Shown in pieces: positions 1-7,710 of a stretch of 64,000 nt of DNA. Numbering within the stretch: the first letter of the stretch is position 1; the number at the start of each line of letters is the position of its first letter. The stretch comes from JACKCR01 sp041390305 (lineage in GTDB: Bacteria > Eisenbacteria > RBG-16-71-46 > CAIMUX01), in assembly GCA_041390305.1 (NCBI GenBank), contig JAWKQE010000028.1:1-64000 (forward strand), read 5' to 3'. The notes under the pieces are model-generated. The model saw only the letters and a list, made by a program, of their open reading frames with translations. It made no database searches and had not been told where the DNA came from. The position numbers were made by a program, and so were the translations under genes.

Positions 1-1
1 G

Positions 2-196
2 CTCGACATCCGCTCCCTGGCCGTGGCGTGGCTCGCGGAGAATGGACACGACACGAGCGGAGTCACCGTGGCGCGCGTCCTCGAGAAGATGGCGATCGAA
101 GGAGAGTTCGCGTTCCATCGGGCGCTGGACGATGCGCGGGCGGAGGCGTTGATCCTCCGGAGCTACCACCAGGGTCGGCTCACCCGGGCGAACTAG
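2..196 (+). CDS. 3'-5' exonuclease, DEDDh family (C-terminal end only)
   Basis: The reading frame is open from the left edge to a TAG at 194-196, so only the last 64 residues are present. The segment HRALDDARAEALIL fits the Exo III motif (H-x4-D) that closes the active site of DnaQ-like and KapD-like exonucleases, and is preceded by a helix starting LDIRSLAVAWL. That family removes nucleotides from DNA or RNA 3' ends using two metal ions held by D, E, D and D plus this His. The N-terminal Exo I and II motifs lie outside the window, so the substrate cannot be judged. It runs convergently into the alaX-like gene, and the two stop codons share a CTAG. Confidence 0.6.
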   Translation, partial: LDIRSLAVAWLAENGHDTSGVTVARVLEKMAIEGEFAFHRALDDARAEALILRSYHQGRLTRAN

Positions 197-918
197 TCCG
201 CGTCCTCGATTGCGACGGTGATCCGCTTGTTCCCTTTCCCCTTGCTCCGGTACTCCGCGATTCGAACCCGTCCGACCTCCGACGTGTTCGCGACGTGCGT
301 TCCTCCGTCCGCCTGGAGATCGAGGCCGACGATGTTCACCGTGCGCACCTGTTCGATCCCCGCGGGGAGGAGGCTGATCTTCGTTCGGATGAGGTCCGGG
401 ATCTGGAACGCCTCTTCTCTCGGCAGGATCGCGACCTCGATCGGTCGGGCGGCGCGGATCTCTTCGTTGATCCGGTTCTCGATCGTGCGTGCGGTGTCCC
501 CGTCGAGGTGATCGAGCTCGAAGTCGAGACGGCCTCGCAGCGGTTCGATGTTGCCGCCGGTGACGGGCGCACCGAGGTCCCGGAAGACGACACCGCTCAT
601 GATGTGGAGGGCCGTGTGGGTCCGCATGAGCTGGTAGCGGCGCTCCCAGTCGATGACGGCGTGAACACGATCGCCTTCCGCCATGCCGGACACGCCACCT
701 TCCAGGACGTGGAGGATCCGTCCCTCGAACCGCTTCATGCCGGAGACGACTCGCTCGGAGCCGTCGGCCAGGATGAGTCGTCCCCGGTCGTCCGGTTGGC
801 CTCCGCCACCGGGATAGAACGGCGTCCGGTCGAGGACGACACCACCTTCGAGTACGTCGACGACCTCGGCGTCACAGGAACGTAGGTAGCTGTCCGTCGT
901 GAAGAGGAGTTCGGTCAT
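193..918 (-). CDS. Alanyl-tRNA editing protein, AlaX family
   Basis: This 241-residue protein resembles the free-standing editing domain of alanyl-tRNA synthetase, which hydrolyses Ser (or Gly) mischarged on tRNA-Ala in the cytoplasm. Visible hallmarks are the GGGGQPDDRG loop (residues 37-46), the zinc-binding HTALH (H101, H105) and GGTHVANTSEVG (about 205-216, third His at 208). The residue just before GGTH, often Cys in AlaRS, is Asp here, as in many short bacterial AlaX proteins. The ATG at 916-918 was chosen because GGAG stands at the right distance upstream; longer in-frame extensions look non-coding. There is no AlaRS catalytic domain. Its neighbour is convergent, so it is probably monocistronic. 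Confidence 0.88.
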   Translation of the reverse strand: MTELLFTTDSYLRSCDAEVVDVLEGGVVLDRTPFYPGGGGQPDDRGRLILADGSERVVSGMKRFEGRILHVLEGGVSGMAEGDRVHAVIDWERRYQLMRTHTALHIMSGVVFRDLGAPVTGGNIEPLRGRLDFELDHLDGDTARTIENRINEEIRAARPIEVAILPREEAFQIPDLIRTKISLLPAGIEQVRTVNIVGLDLQADGGTHVANTSEVGRVRIAEYRSKGKGNKRITVAIEDAD

Positions 919-986
919 GGGGCTCCTTTCCGATTCCGTGGCTGATCCGATCTGTTTGGCCTCTGTCCGGAGCGGGGCGGAGGCTG

Positions 987-1068
987 TCCAGAACCGTGCG
1001 CTGGCGATCCGGAACCCGCTGCGCGGCCATCCGGAACGGCGCGACGCCTGGCCAGAACCGTCGTGATT
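987..1068. repeat. Degenerate 21-22 bp tandem repeat, about 4 units
   Basis: Four imperfect copies of a unit beginning TCC(A/G)GAACC/G start at 987, 1008, 1030 and 1051, in the spacer between alaX and the next gene. Units share the core CC(A/G)GAAC followed by GC-rich sequence. Function is unknown. Sequences with a related CCGGAAC core recur at 42060-42221. Confidence 0.45.
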
Positions 1069-1206
1069 CTGACCACCCGTCCGACTCCGTGTCGAGGGGT
1101 CTCCGGGCCCCTTTCGCCCTGGGGGCCGATCTGCCATTCTCTAGCGCGCGACGCAGCACGGCCGGAGGTCGGGCGACAGCAGGGATCAAGGGGCAGGAGG
1201 ACATCG

Positions 1207-1629
1207 ATGGCTTCATTCAGCCCGACGGGCATTCTGGCCCGATTCATCGCGGCGCTCGTCCTCGTGATGGCGACCTACAACCCGTCCGGGGTATCCTTCT
1301 TCCACTGGCTCACCCAGACGATCGAGGCGAACAGCTGGTCGCCGTTCATCGTGCTCGTCGGACTCGTCCTCATCATCGGTTGGACCGTCTTCATCCGGGC
1401 CACGAAGCGTTCGCTCGGACTCATCGGCTTCATCCTCGCCGTCGCGTTCTTCGGGACCCTGCTCTGGCTCGTGATCGACGTCGGAATCGTGCCCGCGAGC
1501 AGTACGCGGGTGATCGCCTACCTGGTCGAGGTCCTCGCAGCCGCGATTCTCGCCGTGGGTATGTCCTGGTCTCACATCCGTCGTCGGATGTCCGGACAGA
1601 CCGACGTCGACGACATCAGCGACGACTAG
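1207..1629 (+). CDS. Small multi-pass membrane protein, DUF6524-like
   Basis: This 140-residue protein has four hydrophobic segments (about residues 8-25, 40-60, 68-88 and 100-120) and a short charged C-terminus ending DDISDD. The opening TGILARFIAALVLVMATYNPSG with a following FFHW is characteristic of a widespread small inner-membrane family that I recall as DUF6524; no function is established. The ATG at 1207 has a strong GCAGGAGG site 5-12 nt upstream, and the longer frame from 1063 lacks one. It appears monocistronic. Confidence 0.7.
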   Translation: MASFSPTGILARFIAALVLVMATYNPSGVSFFHWLTQTIEANSWSPFIVLVGLVLIIGWTVFIRATKRSLGLIGFILAVAFFGTLLWLVIDVGIVPASSTRVIAYLVEVLAAAILAVGMSWSHIRRRMSGQTDVDDISDD

Positions 1630-1840
1630 GCGTCTTCGGGCGGACCCCGTCGTCGACTGCGCGGCGGTCGAAGATGAGGAGTCTCGTCTGCGAGGTGATC
1701 AGCCTCGTCTGCGTGCCGGGAGGCGTGGACGAAGTTTGCCGTGAGCCCTTCTGCCGCGAAGTCCGCAGGCAGAGCTGGGCTCCCACCGTTTCAGTGAGCT
1801 GCCCGGGATGTAATCCGTCGGCGCTCCTGGAGGCCTCCAG

Positions 1841-2312
1841 TTGAGCGAACTCAGTCGTCACGAACCCAGGCGCGCACCAGTGACTGAGTGCGGCGTTCTG
1901 GGCCGGATCGTCGCGGGGACGATCTTCCTGCTCTTCCTCGCGTTCGTCGCCTCGCTCTTCTCGCCGATGAACGCCTGGGTCTTCCTGCGGCTCATTCGCG
2001 TCCGTCCCGCTCGGGGAGAGCGTGCTCACCCCACGGGCCAATGCGTACGACCTCCGGATCCTGGTGTCGGTCCTCACGGCAGGTGCCGTTCGTCGACTCC
2101 TGTTCTCCATCGTGACCGCGTTCATTCTCCATCGGTGGGGCATGGTCGTCGGAATCCGGTGGCGCCGCGCTCGGCGTCTGTCTCTACCATCGACTTCGGA
2201 CGCTGTCCTACTTTCTCGGTTCTACGCGATGCGGGGCTGGGACGTCCTTCTCGGCCACATGCTCGGAGCATTGGCCGGGGGCATCTATGAAGCTCGAGGT
2301 CGAGGAGTCTGA
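1841..2312 (+). pseudogene. Possible decayed small membrane protein with frameshifts
   Basis: No single frame gives a convincing protein, but pieces in different frames look like one membrane protein. From a TTG at 1841 the frame encodes a transmembrane-like stretch (VAGTIFLLFLAFVASLF, then SPMNAWVFLRLI). From about 1990 the frame ending at 2312 gives ANAYDLRILVSVL and a C-terminal LLGHMLGALAGGIYEA. A third frame reads hydrophobic around 2155-2220. Two or more indels would join them. It may be a pseudogene, a sequencing artefact or chance; I could not assign a family. Confidence 0.25.
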
Positions 2313-2367
2313 ACTGAGGGATCGGGCGCCCAGGAGGTGAACGCGTGAACTGCTCCTACCATTACGC

Positions 2368-3258
2368 GTGCGCGTCCTCAGTCGGAATCACCCCCTGGCT
2401 CTGGGCGGAAGAGGCTACGGCTACGGCCCAGGGCGACCCGGAGGGATGGCGCCTTTCGGTCCGCGGAACCGGAGCATGGGGAAGGTTCGTCTTCTCATCG
2501 GGCTCGCCGTCGCGATCTTTTCCTTCATCTCCTACGCGGCGTCGAAGGAGTACAACCCGGTGACCGGTGAGGATCAGCACATCGGCATCGCGAAGCACCA
2601 GGAGATCGCGCTCGGCCAGCAGTCGGCTCCGCAGATGATCCAGGAGTTCGGCGGGCTCGATCCGGACCCGCAGCTCCAGGCGGTCGTCGACCGGGTCGGG
2701 CAGCGGGTCGTCCGGCGGAGTCGCGCTTCGGGGACGGAGTGGGAGTTCGACTTCCACCTGCTCGCGGATCCCCAGACGGTCAATGCGTTCGCCCTTCCGG
2801 GCGGACAGATCTTCATCACCGGTGCACTCTTCGATCGGCTCGAGACCGAGGGGCAGCTCGCTGCCGTCCTCGGCCACGAGATCGGGCATGTCGTGGCGAG
2901 GCACTCGACGCAGCGGATCGCGAAAGAGAACCTAAGGAACGGCATCACGCTCGCGGTGATCCTCGGTACGGACATGGATCCGCGGACGGCGGACATCGCC
3001 GGCCAACTCATCTCCATGAAGTACGGCCGCGAAGACGAGCTGGAGTCCGACGTGCTCGGGGTCGACTTCATGTCGGACGCGGGCTACGACCCGCGGGCGA
3101 TGATCGGTGTGATGGAGATCCTGGCCTCGGCGAGCGACGGGCAGCGTCCGCCCGAGTTCATGAGCACGCACCCGAACCCCGAGAACCGGGTCGGACGGAT
3201 CCAGACGGCGATCGCGCAGAAGTTCCCGAACGGCGTACCGGGTGGACTCTCGCCGTAG
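2368..3258 (+). CDS. M48-family zinc metalloprotease
   Basis: The protein has an N-terminal membrane anchor (IGLAVAIFSFISYAA) followed by a periplasmic M48 peptidase domain similar to LoiP/YggG and BepA, which degrade misfolded envelope proteins. The zinc motif HEIGH is visible at 2875-2889, with the third ligand Glu in EDELESD about 50 residues later. NPVTGE after the anchor and AFALPGG before the active site are also typical. The start is uncertain: GTG 2368 gives a Gly-rich N-terminus seen in relatives, while ATG 2446 and ATG 2476 are alternatives, none with a well-placed ribosome site. It stands alone on this strand. Confidence 0.85.
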   Translation: MRVLSRNHPLALGGRGYGYGPGRPGGMAPFGPRNRSMGKVRLLIGLAVAIFSFISYAASKEYNPVTGEDQHIGIAKHQEIALGQQSAPQMIQEFGGLDPDPQLQAVVDRVGQRVVRRSRASGTEWEFDFHLLADPQTVNAFALPGGQIFITGALFDRLETEGQLAAVLGHEIGHVVARHSTQRIAKENLRNGITLAVILGTDMDPRTADIAGQLISMKYGREDELESDVLGVDFMSDAGYDPRAMIGVMEILASASDGQRPPEFMSTHPNPENRVGRIQTAIAQKFPNGVPGGLSP

Positions 3259-3342
3259 CACGATTGCGGCTGGCTGGGTCCGGTGCGACGACCGGTGGTG
3301 AGGTAGTGGGCCCGACGAGCGATGCACGCCCGCCTTCCGGCT

Positions 3343-4242
3343 TCAGGGCATCTTGCGGCCGGCGGCGGCCGCCGCGAGGAGGGCTTCCGTCCGGGACCTC
3401 ATCTTCCTGCCCACGGCCTTGAACTCGTCCGGGTTGGGGAAGACGACCGAGTCCTTCTTGAAGTCGAGAGCGCCCGATCTCCCCTTCTTGTCCTTGTTGT
3501 AGCCCATGGCCCAGCCGTGCCAGGTTCCCTCGTACTTGCAGAGCATGAGGGCGACGATCTCGGTGTCGTCGATGGCGCCGCCGAGGAGACGGTCGACCCA
3601 TCCGTCGATGTCGAGGTCGATCTCGCCGTCCAGGAGCCCGAAGAGGTGAACGTCTTCCAGCGGAACGGGGACGTCGACGTAGCCGTCGCCTTCCTTCTTC
3701 TGGAGCGTGATCTCGACATCGCCGAGGGGCCACTCCCGGAACCGGCAGACCTGGGAGGTGCGGAAGCTCCCCGGGTTGTATCCCAGGATGCTGTAGGGAA
3801 TGGGGAGCTTGATCTTCTCGTCGAACCGGACCAGCACTTCGTTCGTCGGGCGTCCGTTGTCGGCGGGAAGCCGCGTTACGTCGAGAACGTGCTCGTAGGG
3901 CAACTTGCTCTTCGCGTTCCTGCGCCCGAGTTCTGCGACCAGCCGCGATTGGTCCAGAGTACCGTAGAGGTTCGCCTCGACCAGACCGATGAGCAGCGCG
4001 AAGACAGGGTCCTTCACCTCTTCGGCGGCGGGGATCTCGTCCGGGAGGGGCGGGACGGCCACCTCGAGGACGGAGCTTCCGGCCAGCGCGCCCGCCTGAG
4101 CGAAGGCGGGATCGGCGGAGAGGCCTGGGGCGATCAAGGTACCCAGACCAACAGCGAGGCCACCGGCGACGGCGCGCCATGGCGTCAGTCGCATAGAGAG
4201 CAACGGGTTCCGGGACGGGGAGGGTGCTGGAGTCGTGTGCAT
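3343..4242 (-). CDS. Exported protein of unknown function
   Basis: This 299-residue protein carries a signal peptide (AVAGGLAVGLGTLIAPGLSADPAFAQA), so it is likely periplasmic or secreted. The mature part is soluble, with acidic stretches near GEIDLDIDGWVDRLLGG and a basic, Ala-rich C-terminus. I see no catalytic motif or family I can name. The middle part (KLPYEHVLDVTRLPADNG, then RTSQVCRFREWPLGD) may form a beta-rich domain. An internal ATG at 4194 would place the start directly before the signal peptide. Neither start has a clear ribosome site. It is divergent from the gene at 4487. Confidence 0.6.
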   Translation of the reverse strand: MHTTPAPSPSRNPLLSMRLTPWRAVAGGLAVGLGTLIAPGLSADPAFAQAGALAGSSVLEVAVPPLPDEIPAAEEVKDPVFALLIGLVEANLYGTLDQSRLVAELGRRNAKSKLPYEHVLDVTRLPADNGRPTNEVLVRFDEKIKLPIPYSILGYNPGSFRTSQVCRFREWPLGDVEITLQKKEGDGYVDVPVPLEDVHLFGLLDGEIDLDIDGWVDRLLGGAIDDTEIVALMLCKYEGTWHGWAMGYNKDKKGRSGALDFKKDSVVFPNPDEFKAVGRKMRSRTEALLAAAAAGRKMP

Positions 4243-4486
4243 CGCCGGATTCTACAACGAAGCGGCCGATCCGTTCCCGGAACTCCGCGGGCCTAGCGGA
4301 GCCGGAGCCGGGGCGCTAGTCTCGGAGGGCTGGTTCTCGTGGTCGTTGTCTCTCCGGCGCGCCGAGGGCGGGGTGGGGAGAGACGTGTGGAGCGACACGG
4401 GGACGACGACGTTCCACGAGCCGATGACGCCCTCACTCGATCGAGTGACGGCGTTCGACGCACGGGCCGAACATGGAGGTTCCCTG

Positions 4487-4885
4487 ATGGATGGCAGCAC
4501 CTCGACTCGTCTCTCCAACGAGTCGATCGAAGAGATCGTGAACCAGGTGTCTCGGCGTCTCCGGAAGGATCTGGCCGAGGTCGGTCTGGGTCCGTCGAAC
4601 GAGATCGAGATGGCGGGGCGGTGGGAGGGAGGCGAACTCGTCCTCCGTCCGTCGAGTGGCCAGGAGAAGGCGATCCCGCTCGAGACGTTCTTCCGGAAGA
4701 TCGTGCTCGCCCGCGAGCGGATGCGCGTTCTCGAGCAGAAGATCAACAACCACCCGAAGCTCGACGACGGGGACAAGCTCGAGATGCAGAAGTACGTGAC
4801 CCAGATCTACGGATCGTTCACCACCTTCAACGTCCTGTTCGCCGAACGCACGGACTGGTTCGTGGGACAGAAGAGCGACCGTTGA
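4487..4885 (+). CDS. Conserved hypothetical protein, helical
   Basis: This 132-residue cytoplasmic protein starts at ATG 4487, seven bases after GGAGG. It is charged and helical: an N-terminal amphipathic segment (SIEEIVNQVSRRLRKDLAEVG), then a short beta-like part (AGRWEGGELVLRPS) and a C-terminal helical pair ending FVGQKSDR. I do not recognise the family. Its TGA overlaps the TTG start of the downstream K+ channel, so the two are probably translated together. A role linked to that channel is possible but only inferred from coupling. Confidence 0.7.
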   Translation: MDGSTSTRLSNESIEEIVNQVSRRLRKDLAEVGLGPSNEIEMAGRWEGGELVLRPSSGQEKAIPLETFFRKIVLARERMRVLEQKINNHPKLDDGDKLEMQKYVTQIYGSFTTFNVLFAERTDWFVGQKSDR

Positions 4886-5916
4886 GCCTTCCCATCGGGG
4901 GACATTCCACGCGGCTCGAGAAGCGTGGCATCAAGAGGATCGTGTCGATCCTGTTCGCGACCTGGGGAGTCGTCGCGGTCGGAACGATCGGATACATGAT
5001 CCTCGAGGGTTGGTCGTTCGGCGAAGCCTTCTACATGACCGTGATCACCCTGACCACGGTCGGCTTCGGCGAAGTCCATCCACTCCACCCGCTCGGACGG
5101 GTCTTCACGGCCCTGCTCATCTTCCTGGGGGTCGGACTCCTCGCGTACTCCGCGTCCGTCCTCGGCGCGTTCTTCCTGGATGGGACCTTCGCCTACTACC
5201 TGAGGAGGCGCCGCTTGCAGAAAGTGATCGGAAAGCTGGATGGACACTGCATCGTCTGCGGGTACGGACGAACAGGGCGCCGCGTCGTCTCGATCCTGCA
5301 GGAGAGGGGGATCCCGTTCGTCGTCGTCGAAGTCAACGAGGAGAAGGTGAACGAACTCCTCGATGACGGGATCACCGCCATCCACGGGACGGGACATCAG
5401 AACGAAGTCCTCGAGACCGCGCAGATCGACAAGGCGAAGGCGCTCATCGCGTGCGCCACGGACGACGCGGAGAACGTCTTCATCACTCTCTCGGCGCGGG
5501 CGCTGCGTCGGGACCTCATCATCGTGGCGCGGGCCGAGGACGACGACTCCGAGGGGAAGCTGAAGAGGGCGGGGGCAAACCAGGCGATCAACCCGTTCGT
5601 CTTCTCCAGTGAGCGGTTGGTGTCCGCCGCGTACCGGCCGAACCTCGTCGAGTTCCTCGATACGCACGTGCGTGGTCTCGGCGACTACGACATCCACGAG
5701 TTCAAGGTGCAGGGCGGGTCCAACATCGCCGGACACCCGCTCTCGGATCTCAACCTGCGGCCGAAGTACAAGACGACGATCCTCGCCGTCCGGAAGTCCG
5801 ACGGAACGTTCGTCCCGAACCCGGAGCCTTCGACGAAGCTGGAGCCGGAGGATGTCTTCGTGGGGTTCGGGCCGAAGGACAAGCTGCTCGATCTGCAGAA
5901 GGAGTGTCTCGAGTAG
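4882..5916 (+). CDS. Potassium channel protein with RCK (TrkA-N/TrkA-C) domains
   Basis: This 344-residue two-helix potassium channel has TM1 at about residues 20-40, a pore loop with filter TVGFG at 59-63, TM2 at about 72-95, and cytoplasmic TrkA-N (HCIVCGYGRTGRRVV, a Rossmann nucleotide-binding loop) and TrkA-C domains. Such MthK/Kch-like channels conduct K+ gated by cytoplasmic ligands. The proposed start is TTG 4882, overlapping the previous stop as TTGA; no ATG precedes the first transmembrane helix. Coupling to the upstream hypothetical gene suggests a two-gene operon. The C-terminal segment DVFVGFGPKDKLLDLQK is complete. Confidence 0.85.
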   Translation: MSLPIGGHSTRLEKRGIKRIVSILFATWGVVAVGTIGYMILEGWSFGEAFYMTVITLTTVGFGEVHPLHPLGRVFTALLIFLGVGLLAYSASVLGAFFLDGTFAYYLRRRRLQKVIGKLDGHCIVCGYGRTGRRVVSILQERGIPFVVVEVNEEKVNELLDDGITAIHGTGHQNEVLETAQIDKAKALIACATDDAENVFITLSARALRRDLIIVARAEDDDSEGKLKRAGANQAINPFVFSSERLVSAAYRPNLVEFLDTHVRGLGDYDIHEFKVQGGSNIAGHPLSDLNLRPKYKTTILAVRKSDGTFVPNPEPSTKLEPEDVFVGFGPKDKLLDLQKECLE

Positions 5917-5977
5917 CCGGCCCTGAGGCCGCGTCGCTGGTCCGATCCGCGGATGCACCGTCCCAAAGGGCGGTCCG

Positions 5978-6322
5978 CTAGTCGTCGACCCGCTTCCTCA
6001 TTTCCTTGATCTTCCCGCGCCTCGACTTTTCGTCCATGCGACGCCGCTTCGACGCCACCGTCGGCTTGGTCGCCGTGCGTGGCTTTGGCTTCCGGTTCCG
6101 TCGTTCCAGCTCTTCCCACACGCGCGCGAGGGCGCGGAGCTTGTTCGCGGACTGGGAGCGGCTCTCCGTTCCCACTTTGACGATCCCGGTGGGACGGTGG
6201 GTGACGCGGACGGCCGTTTCCGACTTGTTCCGATGCTGCCCACCAGGTCCGGACGCCTTGTAGGGGACGACGTCACAGTCGGCGAGGAGGTCGAGCAGTT
6301 CCCGAGTCCAGCGAAGTGCCAT
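5978..6322 (-). CDS. Peptide-chain-release-factor-like protein (ArfB/YaeJ type)
   Basis: This 114-residue protein is essentially a stand-alone RF-1 catalytic domain, with GGQ at residues 27-29 in the context SGPGGQHRNKSETAVRV. The C-terminus (KSRRGKIKEMRKRVDD) is strongly basic, as in ArfB, where the tail enters the empty mRNA channel of stalled ribosomes. ArfB hydrolyses peptidyl-tRNA on non-stop ribosomes. The length is slightly below that of E. coli ArfB (140). It is preceded by a second minus-strand gene 26 bases away. A close alternative is the related PrfH-like class, but the size favours ArfB. Confidence 0.82.
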   Translation of the reverse strand: MALRWTRELLDLLADCDVVPYKASGPGGQHRNKSETAVRVTHRPTGIVKVGTESRSQSANKLRALARVWEELERRNRKPKPRTATKPTVASKRRRMDEKSRRGKIKEMRKRVDD

Positions 6323-6348
6323 GGTTGGATGTCGACGTTCCCGCGGCC

Positions 6349-6855
6349 CTAGCCGTCGGTGCCGTCGTCCTCCGTGTCGATCCGTCCGCCCGAGTAGATC
6401 CGGAACGTGCTCGCCCGCGGATCATCGCTCCGCGTCCATCCCTCGTCCTCCGCTACGAAGTCGAGCCGCAGGAGGAGGAACGGTAGGCAGACATCATCAT
6501 CCTGAGCGATGACCTGAAGCGTCGCGTCCGGAAACTGGGCCCGGCGGACCGACTCGGCCCATGCCAGCATCGGGAGGAAGAGGCTCATCTCCCTCTGATC
6601 GGGCTGGAGGACGGCTCGGAACACTCCATCGGGCCGGAGTAGGCCGAATCCGAGGTGTTCCTCGCCGGCGTACCAGTGGCTGCACCGCGGGTCCGTGGCG
6701 AGTTCGTTCAGGAGCTCCTCCGGAAGGAGCGGGGCGGCGGAGCCTTCGGACAGCTCGAGGTCCGCCACGAGTGTACTGGCCAGGCGAGTCGGCTCGGCGT
6801 CGGTGCGTGTCCAGAGGGTCCGGGTCCAGGCGTTCATGCGGGGGAGTCTGGACAA
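6349..6855 (-). CDS. Hypothetical protein
   Basis: This protein of about 168 residues is acidic and predicted cytoplasmic. I chose the TTG start at 6855 because GGAGGG lies seven bases upstream; ATG 6837 is a weaker alternative. The pattern of short strands and helices (HWYAGEEHLGFGLLRPDGVFRA in part) is reminiscent of small alpha/beta domains, but no motif allows naming. It ends 26 bases before the ArfB-like gene on the same strand, so the pair may be co-transcribed. Confidence 0.55.
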   Translation of the reverse strand: MSRLPRMNAWTRTLWTRTDAEPTRLASTLVADLELSEGSAAPLLPEELLNELATDPRCSHWYAGEEHLGFGLLRPDGVFRAVLQPDQREMSLFLPMLAWAESVRRAQFPDATLQVIAQDDDVCLPFLLLRLDFVAEDEGWTRSDDPRASTFRIYSGGRIDTEDDGTDG

Positions 6856-6982
6856 CTGAGTTCCCTCCGTCTAGCGTTGAGTACGCCGTGGCGGACACGG
6901 AGGTCACCTCGGGGAGACGTGCCGGGACGGACACTTCCGGTCACACCCTGACTACCCGCCCGGACAGGATCGCGCGACACCG

Positions 6983-7690
6983 ATGGACATCTCGCTCCAG
7001 TTCGAAATCACACCGCAGCCCAACGACACCACGTGTGGGCCGTGCTGCCTCCATGCAGTCTACCGCTACTTCGAGAAGCACGTTCCTGAGGCACAGATCC
7101 TCCGGGAAGTCCCGATGCTGGAGGAGGGCGGCACGCTCGCCGTGCAGCTCGGCATCCATGCGCTTCGAAGCGGGTTCCACGCGACGCTCAGCACCCTCAA
7201 CATCCAGGTCTTCGATCCGACCTGGTTCGACCCCGAGCCCGTCGTCGACCTTCCGACCAAGCTGCTTGCCCAGCGCACGGCGAAACGGCGGAAGAAGCTC
7301 CGGGTCGCAACCGACGCCTATCTCGAGTTCCTGGAGCTCGGCGGGAAGATCCGCTTCGCGGCCGCCACTCCGGACATGATCCGGAATACCCTGAAGCGAG
7401 AACTTCCGATCCTGACCGGCCTCTCCTCGACCTATCTCTACCGGAGCGCACGCGAACGTCCGGACGACCAGGAAGAGGACGATATCCGGGGGGAGCCGGT
7501 GGGGCACTTCGTCGTCCTGTGCGGGTATGACAGCGAAACGCGCGCGGTGAGAGTCGCCGATCCGCTCGCGTCGAATCCGATGGGGTCTGGCCACATCTAC
7601 TCCGTGGCGATCGATCGCGTGATCGGAGCGATTCTCCTCGGCGTCCTGACCTACGACGCCAACCTGCTCGTGTTGGAGCCAGACCGCTGA
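6983..7690 (+). CDS. C39-like papain-fold peptidase of an amidoligase cluster
   Basis: This 235-residue cytoplasmic protein has a papain-like active site: Q12 with C18 in PNDTTCGPCCLHAV, a His in EPVGHFVVLCGYD and an Asp/Asn position in VADPLAS. It resembles C39-like peptidases (bacteriocin leader peptidases), but without an ABC transporter. It is the first gene of a tightly spaced five-gene set with RimK-like, GCS2, formylglutamate amidohydrolase and GNAT-nitrilase genes. That neighbourhood matches the amidoligase systems predicted by comparative genomics (Iyer, Aravind and colleagues). It may process or hydrolyse a peptide-like product. The ATG has no strong ribosome site. Confidence 0.8.
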   Translation: MDISLQFEITPQPNDTTCGPCCLHAVYRYFEKHVPEAQILREVPMLEEGGTLAVQLGIHALRSGFHATLSTLNIQVFDPTWFDPEPVVDLPTKLLAQRTAKRRKKLRVATDAYLEFLELGGKIRFAAATPDMIRNTLKRELPILTGLSSTYLYRSARERPDDQEEDDIRGEPVGHFVVLCGYDSETRAVRVADPLASNPMGSGHIYSVAIDRVIGAILLGVLTYDANLLVLEPDR

Positions 7691-7710
7691 ATGAGAAATG
7701 GAGACTGTCG

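Noticed and set aside
28..885. Long plus-strand frame opposite the AlaX gene
   Set aside because: High-GC shadow of the real minus-strand gene; product is Asp/Arg/Glu-rich without motifs.
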